The notes below the pieces were generated by a model, which saw nothing but the letters and a program-made list of their open reading frames with translations, had not been told where the DNA came from and made no database searches. A stretch of DNA of 64,000 bases from Hermatobates lingyangjiaoensis (Eukaryota > Arthropoda > Insecta > Hemiptera > Hermatobatidae): assembly GCA_026182355.1 (NCBI GenBank), contig JAPFBL010000572.1:213667-277666 (forward strand), written 5' to 3'. The position numbers were made by a program, and so were the translations under genes. Below, piece after piece: positions 24,070 to 34,050 of the stretch (the first letter of the stretch is position 1; every line of letters starts with the position of its first letter).

Positions 24070-24785
24070 GTAAGTTTTTTTAATTTGTTATGATGATTTT
24101 AAAGTAGATATGACAAATGTCCATTATTTCTTATTAGTATAGCCCTGAGGATTTCTTAAAATAAAGACAAAACGTTATCGAAAAGGTGATTCCGTATATT
24201 AACCCTGACCAAACTCCAAGAAAAAGAAAAAGTGTTCAGGATGCATAATTAAAGATGACTTAACATTAAATTATAACGGGATATTACGGAAAAAATTGAA
24301 ATTTTTACATATCCACTTGAAACTATATTAGAAAAATTTACTTTTTTCATTTTAATTTTGACTACATACTTATTATTACGCAATCTTCAGTTATTATTAA
24401 CACATATGAAATAAACACCTACAACATAAGAAAATGAATATTTCCTAAGTCATCGTTTTTACATTTTGTTCCCAATAAAAATTCATTCTCAGCTTTTTTT
24501 GAAATCCAAACGTCAGGAGACGTTATTAATTAATCCTCTTTTCTTTGACATTATAAAATCCTTGTCTTAGTGGTGTATTATGTTTATTGCAATATGTAAG
24601 ACAAGAAAAAATATATAGATAGCAATATTTCACAGTAAGAATGTAAAATACAAATCCATTTATAATCCACAGAAAGAAATTTAGAAATATGCTGATACAG
24701 TTTAGTTAAAACAACTGATGGTTTGTCAGAGTTAAGATTTTAATATATATATAAATATATACGTACTATCGTACTATCGTACTAT
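24070..24785. other. Unassigned AT-rich DNA
   Basis: A small tandem GTACTATC triplet lies at about 24763-24786. Nothing else was recognised. Confidence 0.4.
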
Positions 24786-24855
24786 GATGAAACTGCAATA
24801 TGAAATGAAAAAACAAGACTAAGATTTTTCAATCGTAACAAGTGGTCACTTATAC
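24786..24855 (-). repeat. Family A relic
   Basis: ACAAGACTAAGATTTTTCAATCG then TAACAAGTGGTC matches the helix III and helix II side of family A on the minus strand. The CUGACGA box is missing. Confidence 0.5.
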
Positions 24856-24899
24856 ATATATAACTTATAACTTATAATACAATTTGTGTATATAATCAT

Positions 24900-25472
24900 A
24901 TATATATATATATATATATATAAGTTACAGCTAGAGAACACAAGAAAAAGGACGAACACTCACGAATCTCGATAATTTCGGCGTCTTGCCGTCTTCAGGA
25001 GAGTAGAAAGAAAGAAAATAAAAGGAGAAAGAATGAAGGAACGGAGACGTAAATGCGTCCACTGGCCGATGTAAACTGGCGCGATACAATGACACGCAGT
25101 GCAGCCACCTTACCAACGTGAACCAGTTTAGGCTGTGAGTAAGTAAAATTATAAAAGTGATATTTAAGTAAAAGGAGGAGAAAAGTAAAAAAGAGAAAGG
25201 AAAGGAAAAAAACATAAAACTAAAATTAAACGAGGGAAAAAATCATCTGATTAAATTTAGACCAGGGGAATTTCTTGCACCCAATAACCAAATGAAGGCT
25301 TCCTCAGAAGCCCTTAGAGTGGTCTGGGTGTCATCATTTGAGAGTGTTCTTAATACTTTAACCCTGAAGCAATCGTTGAAGGGAAGGTTATGGAGATTGG
25401 CGTGGGTGGCAACAGGCAGCTGCTTGCGTTGACCAACGGATGATTTATATAAATATATATATATATATATAT
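24900..25472 (-). mobile_element. 5'-truncated PLE between two (TA)n tracts
   Basis: Read on the minus strand, the copy starts beside a (TA)n run (25452-25472) and enters the end of a GIY-YIG frame (25243-25447). It continues through a pyrimidine-rich 3' UTR and then a ribozyme-like core near 25000-24965: CTGAAGA, C, GGC/GCC hairpin, GAAA. It ends at another (TA)n run (24900-24922). A reverse transcriptase is not present. Confidence 0.78.
25243..25447 (-). pseudogene. PLE GIY-YIG endonuclease, C-terminal end
   Basis: The minus strand reads SVGQRKQLPVATHANLHNLP, then FNDCFRVKVL, later LRASEEAFIWLLGARNSPGL and NLIR before a TGA stop. The basic stretch, the conserved H and FNDC block, the glutamate in RASEEAFI (the metal-binding glutamate position of GIY-YIG nucleases) and the closing PGLN match the C-terminus of the domain. 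The GIY and YIG strands lie upstream and are absent, so this fragment cannot be active. It is close to the copy at 32249-32638 (VGQRRDLPIAIHANSHDLPF). Confidence 0.8.
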
Positions 25473-26040
25473 TGCTATAGGTTGCAGATAAAACGGCAAG
25501 TTCCCTCAGAGATTAATACTGTCACCTTACGAACATCGGAGGAGCACATATCTGGTTTTTAAATGTGCGTTGAAAACTAGGTCTAACCTTAAAAAATAGG
25601 CCTGTTCCAAATAGTTAGAGTTTTTACTTATTTAATTTTACTATATTTATTTTTTATATATGTATTTTTTCTCTTTTGTTATTTGTTTATTTTCTTCTAC
25701 TTATTTTTTATTTGTTTATCTCAGTTTCCAGTATTCTTATTATGTTAATGTATATTTTGTTATTATTTTTTTTTTATTATTTTATATTAATATATTTATT
25801 ATTATTTTGCTTATTTTATTCTTATTTCTTATTTTTCTATTCCTTGTTTATTTAGTCCTTTTGAATGAACACGTGACACAGAACTGAAAAACAACAAAGG
25901 CAGCAAAATTTCACCAGACAACCAAAAAATCACTAAAACAATTTTTCATCGATCAACAATGTTAAACTTATCATTCCCGAATAAATACTATTTATTTAAA
26001 TTTGAATTAACTTCTATAATTAACAAATTACTGGTTCATT
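25473..26040. other. Unassigned DNA, very T-rich in part
   Basis: 25620-25860 is almost all A and T and yields a meaningless hydrophobic frame. Confidence 0.5.
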
Positions 26041-26049
26041 CTAATATAT

Positions 26050-26174
26050 ATCATTACCCCTCTGGAAAAAATTATGGCTTTGAAAAAGGTTTTAAATAAA
26101 AACCGAAAGTTGGCAATGAGAGTTTAATTTGTACCTCAGGAACTGACCGAGTCCTAATAATCTTCAATTTTGTC

Positions 26175-26222
<48 letters not shown>
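26050..26222 (+). repeat. Family D terminal repeat ending in (TA)n
   Basis: GTTTTAAATAAAAACCGAAA, TTGGCAATGAGAGTTTAATT and GACCGAGTCCTAATAATC match 13740-13810. The copy then runs into (TA)n at 26175-26222, which is also the edge of the PLE copy beginning at 26222. Confidence 0.6.
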
Positions 26223-26226
<4 letters not shown>

Positions 26227-26808
26227 AAAATTTGCAGCAGCTTCTGCACTCACTAACTTTACGCTGGTGGCCTCGATCCTTCGGGCGATTTTTCTTTCTT
26301 CTGGCTGCAGTTGCCATAGCATCTGTCCTAGAGACATCGTCAATATTTTTCGAGCTTTCGACCATAGAAACGTTGGTCATCTTCAGGTAGAGCATGCCTT
26401 GTAGTTAAGAGCTTAAATACCAATCAGATTGACTAATTCGAACCAATCAGAGCGCAGGGTTAATGCTGCTGCTCTGATTGGATCTCATTCTTGGCTCCAT
26501 GCTCCTGCTCGTCGGAATTACGTACATGTCCTTGACCTGGAGGTTGATAGAGGGGTTCCTTTCCTTTATGTACAGGGCTTCCAATATTTGTAGTTTTTCC
26601 GCATTCTGTTCCGCCTGTATGATGGCAGTGCCCTACACCAGAATCTCCCTCGTCAACTGAGTGTTGTGTTTTTCCTGTGTATGTTTTTTGGGGTCTCCCG
26701 CAGTCAAATGAAGAGTTAACCTCCTAGAGAGCTTAGTCGCAGTCATCCCAATGTACTTGGAAGGCAGGCTTTCACATTTACCTGTGGTGCAACTCTTCAT
26801 TTACTGCT
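26222..26808 (-). mobile_element. PLE copy, left half of an inverted pair
   Basis: In minus-strand order: GIY-YIG frame (26447-26808), short 3' UTR, ribozyme-like core (26352-26386), then the N-terminal coding tag (AEAAANF-like, 26222-26320) and a (TA)n run. It shares about 220 nt of inverted repeat with 27340-27560. Having the N-terminal tag downstream of the endonuclease is what a PLE terminal repeat (pLTR) predicts. Confidence 0.8.
26447..26808 (-). pseudogene. PLE GIY-YIG endonuclease domain with one stop
   Basis: The minus strand reads CTTGKCESLPSKYIGMTATK, LSRRLTLHLTAGDPKKHTQ, then ...TREILV, a TAG stop (26633-26635), GTAIIQAEQNAEKLQILEAL and YIKERNPSINLQVKDM. This shows the YIG strand, the catalytic arginine region (SRRLxLH), the glutamate helix (LQILEALYIKE) and the PSINLQ end of a GIY-YIG nuclease, with the CxxxxC that precedes it in many PLEs. 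Only one in-frame stop breaks it. The RT is missing because the copy joins its partner at about 26809-26850. Confidence 0.85.
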
Positions 26809-26937
26809 CCCCAATCACTACTATGCGTTAGTGCTCTTCTGGCGTAGGCAGAGATAGTGGAGCGCTTAAACCCCTCGGGACATTCACTAAGGCCATTGAG
26901 GCAAAGCCCAGGGTTGGTGACCTTAGTGTAGGAAAAG
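26809..26937. other. Junction between the two inverted PLE halves
   Basis: This links the minus-strand and plus-strand copies. The right part (AGCGCTTAAACCCCTCGGGA onward) may be decayed RT sequence of the plus copy, but it contains a TAG at 26929-26931 in the frame of the following ORF. Confidence 0.4.
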
Positions 26938-27366
26938 GTGACTCAAGTTCTAATCAACAACGGATATTCTAACAAGCAAGTCCAACGGTCTATTAAGTAC
27001 GCGATGGATAAATGGTACAGCAAGAATAACAATAATATTACCCCCAGTAAGGAAACTATAAAATTATACTACCAAGCCTACATGAACACTGAATATAGGC
27101 AAGACGAAAAGGCAATACAAAAGATTGTTCACACCTACGTAACACCCAAGGATAAAAGCAGCCGGATTAGTCTCATAATTTACTACAAAAACAAGAAAAC
27201 GAGTAACTTACTGCTGAAAAACAATCCTCAGAAGAATACCCCGGAGCTTCAGCGCAGTCACCTAGTGTACGAGTATACTTGCACCACAGGTGAATGTGAA
27301 AGCCTGCCTTCCAAGTACATTGGGATGACTGATTGGTTCGAATTAGTCAATCTGATTGGTATTTAA
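26938..27366 (+). pseudogene. PLE RT-endonuclease linker with truncated GIY-YIG
   Basis: An open frame of 142 codons begins TQVLINNGYSNKQVQRSIKY, resembling the end of PLE reverse transcriptases (NGYSxxxIxxxI). It continues through a lysine-rich linker to YEYTCTTGECESLPSKYIGM, the cysteine pair and YIG strand of the endonuclease. After YIGMT it jumps straight into the 3' UTR (GATTGGTTCGAATTAGTC), where the minus copy has about 300 nt encoding the rest of the nuclease. The catalytic arginine and glutamate regions are therefore deleted. The frame simply reads on to a chance stop (DWFELVNLIGI). Confidence 0.82.
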
Positions 27367-27592
27367 GCTCTTAACTACAAGGCATGCTCTACCTGAAGAT
27401 GACCAACGTTTCTATGGTCGAAAGCTCGAAAAATACTGACGATGTCTCTAGGACAGATCCTATGGCAACTGCAGCCAGAAGAAAGAAAAATCGCCGGAAG
27501 GATCGAGGCCACCAGCGTAAAGTTAGTGAGTGCAGAAGCTGCTGCAAATTGTAACAACATATGTTTGAGAGAAGACCTGCTGCCAATGTATC

Positions 27593-27633
<41 letters not shown>
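27340..27633 (+). mobile_element. PLE 3' terminal repeat with ribozyme and N-terminal tag
   Basis: After the truncated endonuclease come a short UTR, a hammerhead-like core (27389-27430) and an ATG at 27442 opening MSLGQILWQLQPEER. The tag continues through VKLVSAEAAANCNNICLRED and LLPMYPIYIYIY, where it becomes a pure (TA)n tract (27595-27633). It mirrors 26222-26441. Comparable ATG-initiated tags at 42885 and 55966 show this is a repeated structural unit. Confidence 0.8.
27389..27430 (+). ncRNA. Hammerhead-like core in PLE terminal repeat
   Basis: CUGAAGA at 27393-27399, an extra U, helix II GACC (27401-27404) and GGUC (27416-27419) closing an 11-nt loop, GAAA at 27420-27423, palindromic helix III AGCU, C17, G1.1. 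C2.1 at 27392 pairs with G1.1, but the next pair is mismatched. An inverted copy with the same core lies at 26352-26386 on the minus strand. Confidence 0.6.
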
Positions 27634-27636
<3 letters not shown>

Positions 27637-27760
27637 GAATTTTGGTAGCAGTCCTTCTTTTAAGCTCATATTATTAAAAATATAACCATAATTGGCAGAA
27701 ACTTGTTTTTTGTAAGTTTCTGCCAACTATGGTTATGTTTTTAATAATATATATATGTAT
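27634..27760 (-). mobile_element. PLE N-terminal tag and small inverted repeat
   Basis: The minus strand reads NMSLKEGLLPKFTNIYIYI into the (TA)n tract shared with the copy to its left. So two PLE tags meet the same microsatellite from opposite sides. An inverted repeat of about 37 nt (ATAACCATAATTGGCAGAAA) lies at 27671-27752. Confidence 0.65.
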
Positions 27761-27769
27761 ATATATATA

Positions 27770-27787
27770 TACTAAATTTACACCGTA

Positions 27788-27839
<52 letters not shown>

Positions 27840-27900
27840 AATATATATATATATAGTGAGAGAGAGAGAGAGAGAAAACTACTGTGTAAATTTTCGTCCA
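27770..27900. repeat. Foldback microsatellite cluster
   Basis: AAATTTACACCGTAGTT followed by (CT)n (27789-27839) is mirrored after a (TA)n core by (GA)n and AACTACTGTGTAAATTT. The whole block can fold as one long hairpin. Confidence 0.75.
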
Positions 27901-29789
27901 TACTAGAAAAAATGTTAGAAGATCTGTAAAATAAATTATGTTATATTAAAAACTTAAGTTTAGTATGTCACGGTAAGAAATTGAAGTCAGTTCTGTAAAG
28001 GTAGAGGAAGTAGAAGTGGTAGTAAAGAATAGTTTATTAAAAATTATTCGCATATTATATTGCAATTTACTTTTGAAAATAAAGTCAATATCACTTTCTG
28101 CTACTATGGAAGTAATTAGATTTCGCTTTGTGTCTATTACACAGATGGTGTCAGAGAAGCCAGTTTGTGAAAATATAAGGGCATATTCTTTATTAAACAT
28201 AATAATTTCTTTGTTGAACGAAACGGAGTTTATTAGAATAAAAAGCGTGCCTGGTCTTTACCTGATAAGGATACCTTCATAATTATGAAATTTTTTTCTT
28301 CTTAAAGCTATCCAAAAAATGCTTTAATTTGTTTAACAAAGAGTTTTTTTTCTTTATAAGAAAGGGAGATTTATTCTTTGAAACACATGGAGGTAATTCG
28401 TATAAAGAAAATGGAAGAATGGTAAGGGGTTTGGGGGGATGTAGCTTGGTAGGGGGCGAACTGACGCTGTCCCAGAATTAACTCCGTCACACTACTTCTT
28501 GCCTTTCATAAGCCTGTTCACAACAGCATTCCCTCTTTCATACACTTAACCGAACAAGAGAAAATTACTCCAATCCCCTTCTGCCCGCTTCCTCTAACAA
28601 TTACTTCAAGTGCATCCGCATAATTTTTTTTTTCCAATTTTAATGCCAAGTTAAACTGAAGAAAAAAAAAACCGTTTAGAAGAAAGATTATCTACAGCGA
28701 CCCGTGCCTCAATCTTATGTGAAGGCCACTTATTGTGAAGAGAGCGTCTTTCTATATATAATTAATTTTCTATTCAGCATATGCTAACTACCTTCAAAAT
28801 TAAAATAATATTATAAAGTTATCAGTTTACCATAAGATATAAAAATATTTTTATTTCAACAATAATTATAATATTATTTATAATGATTTTATTATTTTTT
28901 TAATTAATTATGATTTTACCACTGATTTAAAAAAAATAAATTTAATGAAGTTTTATTCAATTTTTTTACAAAAGTGAACAAATATATTTAATTTAAACAA
29001 AACTATTATTAAATAGATTTTTATACGTTTTTGTAGAAGTAGTTTTTATTTGATAGAAGTAGAAACTACTTAAAACTAATAAACAGAACATCACAGAGTC
29101 ATAAATATTTCCTTCATTTAAGAAGATAGCAGCATTTATTTGATGTTATAGATGGAAAATATATCATTGACTGGTCTATTGCACAGATTAGTTTAAGTTA
29201 TTGGTAAATTATAATAAATATGTAAACCTGTAGGTTTGTTTATATAAGCATACAATAATATATTAACACATTACATGCTCTATACATAAGGAGTAGTTTA
29301 TTCTGTGAGTAACCTTATATAAAATAAGTATTATTGAAGCGTTCTAATAGAACATTATTGTTTTCATGCCAAATCTATAAAAGAAGGTTTTGTGTGTAAA
29401 TTGCTTAGAACTGACTCATTTCAATTTTTTTTTACCTTTCATACATTAGAGAAACCGAATCTAGCCTTAGAAAAATTTCTTTAAGTAGGTTTGTCCGCAA
29501 AATTTTGTTACAAGTAACATCAGCCACCGTAAGACATGGCAAGCTGAAATATTTACAGAAGATTTGTGTATCTCTAACTTAAAATCGAAGCATAGAATGA
29601 ATTGGAAATTCAACGCAGAAGCGAAGTCATGGACTTTTAAGCTATCTTCGGCTAACTTTACAGATATGTTTATTTTGAAAAAATATATACGTATAGCAAG
29701 TAGGTATTGTTAGTTGATTTCAATTACATGAGCATTTAAGCTCGCAGCAGGAGACAAGGTGTTTCTTGCAGTTCAAGATCTACTATCTA
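27901..29789. other. Unassigned AT-rich DNA
   Basis: A minus-strand open stretch at about 27949-28270 (FSQTGFSDTICVIDTKRN) has no recognised family. A GC-richer patch at 28420-28620 carries no signal. The rest is AT-rich. Confidence 0.35.
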
Positions 29790-30230
29790 TTCAGAATAAA
29801 TGGTTTTGTAAACGAGCAATTCTCAACCCCTACAAATGAACAGGTAGGAAAAATTAACAAACAAGTTCTTATGCTATATCAAGCATATTTCAAAAATTTG
29901 CAACGGGACACGACTCTGAATTCGTGATCTGCACGCACAGATACGCCTTAGAGGCGGACACGACATGGGTGTGGGTACTGGAGAGTGTGTGTATACCACG
30001 CATACCATTGAGTCTGAGCCCCTACCGATTCCATTCAAATGATTGCAACGCCAGCGTCTTTTTGCAATGACGGTAACTAACATGCAAGAGGAAACTCTAT
30101 CTATCGCAGGAATTGATGTGAGTGAAACCAAGTTTTTCCCACATGGTCAACTGTTGCTTGCTCAATAGCCAGAGGTTACTTATCGCTGTACTAATAATGC
30201 TATTTTCTACTATTCTATAATTTCTAATGA
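29790..30230 (+). pseudogene. Helitron helicase (PIF1-like) C-terminal relic
   Basis: Translation gives KWFCKRAILNP, then after a frameshift TNEQVGKINKQVLML, and then a long collinear frame: ICNGTRL, stop, IRDLHAQI, GTGECVYTTHTIESEPLPIP, FK, stop, LQRQRLFAMTVTNMQEETLS, IAGIDVSETKFFPHGQLLLA, Q, stop. This follows the end of Helitron-type PIF1 helicases: ERAIL.P.N, LxNGTRLxI, G..V.IPRI, FPV..AFAMTINKAQGQ, AGIDL..CFSHGQLYVACSRV. The conserved NKAQGQ helicase motif has decayed to NMQEET. Three stops and at least one frameshift make it dead. No Helitron ends were identified. Confidence 0.85.
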
Positions 30231-31508
30231 TATTTTCGAATACCACGTATCATCTCCAAATTTTTCAAAAAGAACCCGTCATAAAATGCACGTTTGCTAG
30301 TGAATATTAAATAGAAACCCAACTTATAATTATTCTAAAAACATAAAAGAGTCTATTATTGACTATTAATGACTGTCTATATGTGAATGAATATTGTATG
30401 CCAATCATATAAACGTAGAATATTATAAGAGAAAATACAATAAATCAATGTACAACTATTGATATCTGTATATAATTAATCAGTATCTTTTTAACTTATC
30501 AACGAGGTATATATGTATGTTATTTTATTGTATAATATATTATCAATTTTATAACTCTAAGTTTGGTAATACTTTTACCACAGAAAATATCAAAAATGTA
30601 GCTTCATCAAAAAAATTCCAAATTTTTTAATTGGTTGTCTATGTGCATGATTATTTATTTACTGATTGTATAAAGGAATGTATCCACTCCAAATTTATTC
30701 AATTAAATCAAAGTACGCTTTGCTACAACATTAAAAAGTTGTAGAGCTTCTTTCATTTGTTTCTAATAATACTTTAAAAATTATTTTTATAAAGACATAG
30801 ACTATCCTTCTTTCCTTGTCTTTCAAGGTACTTACATCTTTCTACCTAATGGTGAAGCAATCAAAATATAGTTGCGAGATTTTGGGATCTCTTTTATGTG
30901 AGTCCTTTTTGTGAATTTAGTTTATATATACCTCTAAACTGAATAATTTATCAAATTCAAAAGGAATTTTCCACATGAAAGGTTCTTTAAATTACTGATT
31001 TTTGAGATAGAGGAGAAAGTAGGACGTGTTAAAGGACTTAATTAAAGCATGGAGGGTTAAACACTCAGTAACTAGCAGGGCCTCCAACCTTCCGAGCATT
31101 ATGAACGAGTTCTTTGTTTAACTGAAGGTTTATTATTCCTTTTAATCAACATTCAAACAAAGATCATCATCTTTCTAACAAAGAGTCTTTTTCGTTCTTA
31201 TCACTCTACAGGTTGTTGAAATGATCATCTAATGTAACTAAAGTCAATTTTTTTTTGTTCCTCAAATTTATAGTGATTAGAAAAAGATTTTCACTTTGTA
31301 ATTAACTGAAGGAGAAAAATAATAATTTGATGCAAATAGAATGGAGAAAATAATAAAAACACTATAGATGAGAAACATACAAAAATATTTAAAGAACCCA
31401 AGATATATAAAAAGGACAATTCATGAATAAATATGAATAAATACAACAAACATTTGTTGGTGTGATACAGTGTAGCCACCTTTCCCCTGTAGAGCAGTTT
31501 AAGCTGAA
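30231..31508. other. Unassigned AT-rich DNA
   Basis: No coding, RNA or repeat signal recognised. Confidence 0.4.
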
Positions 31509-31945
31509 CTAAATGTCAATAAAACTGAATATATATATATTGGTATAAATAGGCAGCAGATCCTCGTTTAAACAAGTATCATTAAAATTAACCGCAGTCT
31601 CGGCATATACGATCTTGAGACTGAGAGATTCGATCCTACGAACTAACCTCCTGCTAACAGGGTTCAACTGGAAAAGGAATGGGCCAAGTGACAAGTTAAA
31701 TTAAAATCGATGACTCATGCTTAGTCATTGCTATAAATAGATTAAAAGGATAGCACAGGTTAATATAAAGAGAAGGTCAAAGGTCAATAATGAACAAGAA
31801 ACAAGCAGTTAGAATAAAATTAGTTTATTCTAACCGCTTGTTTCTTGTTCATTATTGACCTTTGACCTTCTCTTTATATTAACCTGTACTATCCTTTTAA
31901 TCTATTTATAGCAATGACTAAGCATGAGTCATCGATTTTAATATA
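31509..31945. mobile_element. Inverted pair of family J PLE terminal repeats
   Basis: The minus half (31509-31815) holds an ATG-initiated tag, MSLGPFLFQLNPVSRRLVRR then FNDTCLNEDLLPIYTNIYIF, ending at a short (TA)n. Upstream of it is about 130 nt of UTR that is mirrored almost perfectly at 31817-31945 (GGTCAATAATGAACAAGAAA). The plus half stops before the tag, at a (TA)n run. Confidence 0.8.
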
Positions 31946-31957
31946 TATATATACACT

Positions 31958-32618
31958 TTAACAAATAGAAAAGAACACAGAAAGACACTACAGAACTCAC
32001 TTCGATATTTCGACATCCGTCGTCATCGGGAAGAAGTGCGAAGTACTCGCGTTGAGAAGCAAACTGCTACTGGCCTCCAGAGTAACAAGTGGAACCACCG
32101 CAATGCTGCCCCCCAGCGGAGGAGAGGAAAAACAGAAATCCCTCCAATATTTATTTAGAAAACAAGATAAAAAGTATATAAAATACGAAATAATAATAAT
32201 AAAAATAATAATAATAATAAAATAAAAAATATAATAAATAATAAATAATTAACGGTACAGGTTAAGACCAGGAGGAGAACGAGCCCCAAGGAGGCATATG
32301 AATGCCTCTTCAGAAGCTCTAAGGATGACATGGGAATTAGACTCGGGGATTTGTTTGAGGATTTGTACCCTGAAACAATCATTGAAAGGGAGGTCATGGG
32401 AATTAGCATGGATAGCTATGGGTAGGTCTCTGCGCTGACCAACGGACGCCCTGTGATTGTTCATACGCAGGCTCAGCTTGGTTGAAGCCAAGCCAACGTA
32501 AAAAGCATCTCAACGAGTACACTCCAAACGGTAAACGCAGTTACAGGAAGTGCAAGATGTATCAGAAGGAACAGGATAGGAGTTGTTACTGAGAGGGGAA
32601 GTAAAGTAAGGACTGGAG

Positions 32619-32640
<22 letters not shown>
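31958..32640 (-). mobile_element. 5'-truncated PLE between (TA)n tracts
   Basis: In minus-strand order: (TA)n run at 32620-32652, GIY-YIG domain (32249-32638), an AT-rich UTR with a TTA-repeat run, then a B-like ribozyme core near 32020-31990 (CCGATGA, GAAA, TATCG), ending near another (TA)n. CUGAUGA has become CCGATGA, so the core is probably inactive. Confidence 0.78.
32249..32638 (-). pseudogene. PLE GIY-YIG endonuclease domain with one stop
   Basis: The minus strand reads SDTSCTSCNCVYRLECTR, a TGA stop, DAFYVGLASTKLSLRMNNHR, ASVGQRRDLPIAIHANSHDL, PFNDCFRVQILKQIPESNSH and RASEEAFICLLGARSPPGLN, then a TAA stop (32249-32251). The visible elements are the paired cysteines, VYRLEC (the GIY strand position), FYVG (YIG strand), the catalytic-arginine helix LSLRMNNHR, the HANSH block, the glutamate helix and the PGLN end. 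This is a full-length domain with a single nonsense change. The RT upstream is missing. Confidence 0.85.
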
Positions 32641-32651
<11 letters not shown>

Positions 32652-32654
<3 letters not shown>

Positions 32655-32735
32655 ATGATCAAACCACAATATGAAACAAGACTGAGATCTCTCAACTATA
32701 ACAAGAGGTCTTCGTCAGAATCAAAAACCCAAATA
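32652..32735 (-). repeat. Family A terminal repeat next to (TA)n
   Basis: The minus strand has TCTGACGAAGACCTCTTGTT, then GAGAGATCTCAGTC. It is 3'-bounded by the (TA)n run in which the neighbouring PLE sits, and one GAAA residue is changed. Confidence 0.6.
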
Positions 32736-32739
32736 TATA

Positions 32740-33392
32740 TATATATATAATGGAGTTGTCTGTATGTAACAATGTATTAGTTCATTAATATGTTTAGAAT
32801 GGTGATTTGTATAAAACCTTGCATATGTTTTTAAGGTTTGTAGAATATTGAAGTGTTTGTAACAATGCAAGCGCTTTTTTTTTTATTTTGTTTGAATAAA
32901 GATATATACTTGAGCGATATGCTTGTAATACATGATCTACATTAAATGTTTGTTAAAATAGCATTCCAATGAAGAAATTTGAATTAAGTCCCATGTCAGT
33001 CAGCTTTTCACTAAATAAGTTGAATACAGCACAAATTTATATCGTATGATCATTTCGCCAAAGAAGTATTAATGTACGACATAAATGAGTTGTTTGGTCT
33101 TCTTTTTGTGATAGTTTAACTGGAATTTTGAACCTTTTGATTTTCCAACTGCGTCTATACCTAATATGTGAGATGGTTTATTCAAACTAAATTGCGACAC
33201 CGCATGGCTGTTATATTCATTTTAATGCAACGCAAATATTTTTTCTTCTTTTCATTTTTGACAACTGTTTGCTTCCTTCATCAACAATCATTTATTAATA
33301 TATTTCCTCTCTTCATTTCCTTTAATTCCAATTCTTATAAATTAAAATATGTTAAAATGAATTGTTTCAAGCTAATAATATTAAGTATAATT
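32740..33392. other. Unassigned AT-rich DNA
   Basis: A short frame at 33168-33413 is hydrophobic and unrecognised. Confidence 0.4.
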
Positions 33393-33471
33393 TTATTTCC
33401 GCTAAATAGTTAATTATAATAATTTTAATGATTCTAATTATATTTCCGCTAAATAGTTAATTATAATAATT
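33393..33471 (+). repeat. Short direct duplication
   Basis: ATTTCCGCTAAATAGTTAAT with its flank occurs twice, about 46 nt apart. Confidence 0.75.
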
Positions 33472-34011
33472 GTTTAATTACACTCTCTTGCTCTTATTGT
33501 AATTTGCCATTCGTTTTAACTACATTGTTTTGACTCAGACAAGAGATGGATATTTTTTAATTGTCACTGGATTGATTGACAATTGATTGACAACTAATTG
33601 ACACATAGAGCTCATTCCATAGACTTGAACCACTCTTTTAATGAAAAATTTTAGCACTTGGCTTCCATTATTATTTATTATTTTTTTAAATTAAATATTA
33701 AATTATTATTGTTATAAAGTAATTATAATTTACTACTGCCCATTACTTCTTTTACATCTTTGAAATCAAATTATTTAATATGACCTGTACAAACAGTTTA
33801 AGGGGTATCAGCATTTTTAATATTAAGTATGATAATTTATAATCAGTGTGACTGTAATTACATAATCTATATATATAAAGTTCGTGAGATTGTTTGTTTG
33901 TTTGTTTGTTCATCTATTTCCGTGGAGATAGAGACCTGAAATTATTATAAGCTTTACCTTTTCGTGATTGGTTTTGTTGTAGTTGTATTACATAATAACA
34001 AATAGTATTAG

Positions 34012-34050
34012 GGGGTCAGGGTAGCCGAGTGGATTGCCTACTCACCTCGA
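34012..34050 (+). repeat. SINE head fragment
   Basis: GGGGGTCAGGGTAGCCGAGT then GGATTGCCTACTCACCTC resembles the tRNA-like start of subfamily 2. No B box or body follows. Confidence 0.4.

Noticed and set aside
25660..25887. 75-codon hydrophobic frame that could pass for a membrane protein
   Set aside because: The DNA is almost only T and A; runs of TTT/TTA/ATT give F, L and I by composition.
27674..27901. Minus-strand frame rich in RE repeats
   Set aside because: Translation of the (CT)n/(GA)n microsatellite.
27949..28270. Minus-strand frame of about 108 codons
   Set aside because: No recognised domain, and a stop directly at the only plausible splice acceptor. In DNA this AT-rich such a frame is not strong evidence.
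29874..30131. 85-codon minus-strand frame
   Set aside because: It is the antisense shadow of the Helitron helicase relic, which explains the plus strand much better.
31820..31945. Hammerhead core in family J
   Set aside because: A hairpin is present but neither the CUGANGA nor the GAAA box is intact, so I do not call it a ribozyme.
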